A stretch of DNA of 7,000 nucleotides from CAZAMT01 sp964486145. GTDB lineage: Bacteria > Bacteroidota > Bacteroidia > Bacteroidales > JAAAOM01. Positions 6,975 to 7,000 of the stretch are shown in pieces (the first letter of the stretch is position 1; each line of letters opens with the position of its first letter). The stretch covers positions 1 to 7,000 of the forward strand of contig CAZAMT010000217.1 in NCBI GenBank assembly GCA_964486145.1, written 5' to 3'. Both the position numbers and the translations under genes were made by a program. Below the pieces are notes generated by a model that was not told where the DNA came from, did no database searches, and worked only from the letters and a program-made list of their open reading frames with translations.

Positions 6975-7000
6975 TTTTCTAACCTGCCCTATTCATAAGT

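Noticed and set aside
1..7000. Transfer RNA, ribosomal RNA, CRISPR array, transposase, attachment site or origin
   Set aside because: Looked for on both strands by eye; no cloverleaf, regular repeats, transposase motifs or terminal inverted repeats were seen.

Overview
The window looks like chromosomal DNA from a Bacteroidota bacterium, probably an environmental or marine polysaccharide degrader. This rests on several sequence features: Sec signal peptides ending in A-Q or S-Q, weak or absent Shine-Dalgarno sites with AT-rich leaders, one good match to the Bacteroidota promoter (TTG, 20-nt spacer, TAnnTTTG), and the gene content (GH31 with an NPCBM domain, a Tat-exported Gfo/Idh/MocA oxidoreductase, a DUF1080 protein). 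I cannot assign a genus.

Layout: 1-2781 (+) is a complete secreted GH31 glycosidase with an N-terminal NPCBM carbohydrate-binding domain; its upstream region lies outside the window. 2782-3260 has no intact gene but holds the decayed C-terminal end of an FAD-dependent oxidoreductase (about 2964-3143, +). 3261-3965 (-) is a five-helix Yip1-type membrane protein with its own recognisable promoter at 4030-4060. 3966-4799 has no intact gene, but its minus strand carries a frameshifted remnant of an exported Bacteroidota protein (4224-4555) that has no start codon and is easy to miss. 4800-6257 (+) is a Tat-exported NAD-dependent oxidoreductase, followed after 27 bases by a secreted DUF1080 / 3-keto-disaccharide hydrolase family protein at 6285-6974 (+).

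How the genes may work together: the oxidoreductase and the DUF1080 protein form a probable two-gene operon. Their families are known partners in oxidative glycoside cleavage, in which a sugar C3 hydroxyl is oxidised to a ketone and the 3-keto-glycoside is then split without a classical glycosidase. The GH31 enzyme would be a conventional hydrolytic activity in the same saccharolytic neighbourhood, although two gene remnants and a divergent membrane-protein gene separate it from the pair. The FAD oxidoreductase fossil suggests the locus was once a longer run of sugar-related genes that has been eroded.

I see no mobile element, CRISPR array, RNA gene or clearly new system. The points most worth a second look are the hidden minus-strand remnant, the internally deleted FAD oxidoreductase remnant, a perfect 10-bp inverted repeat ending on the start codon at 4800, and the 3-keto pathway pair.
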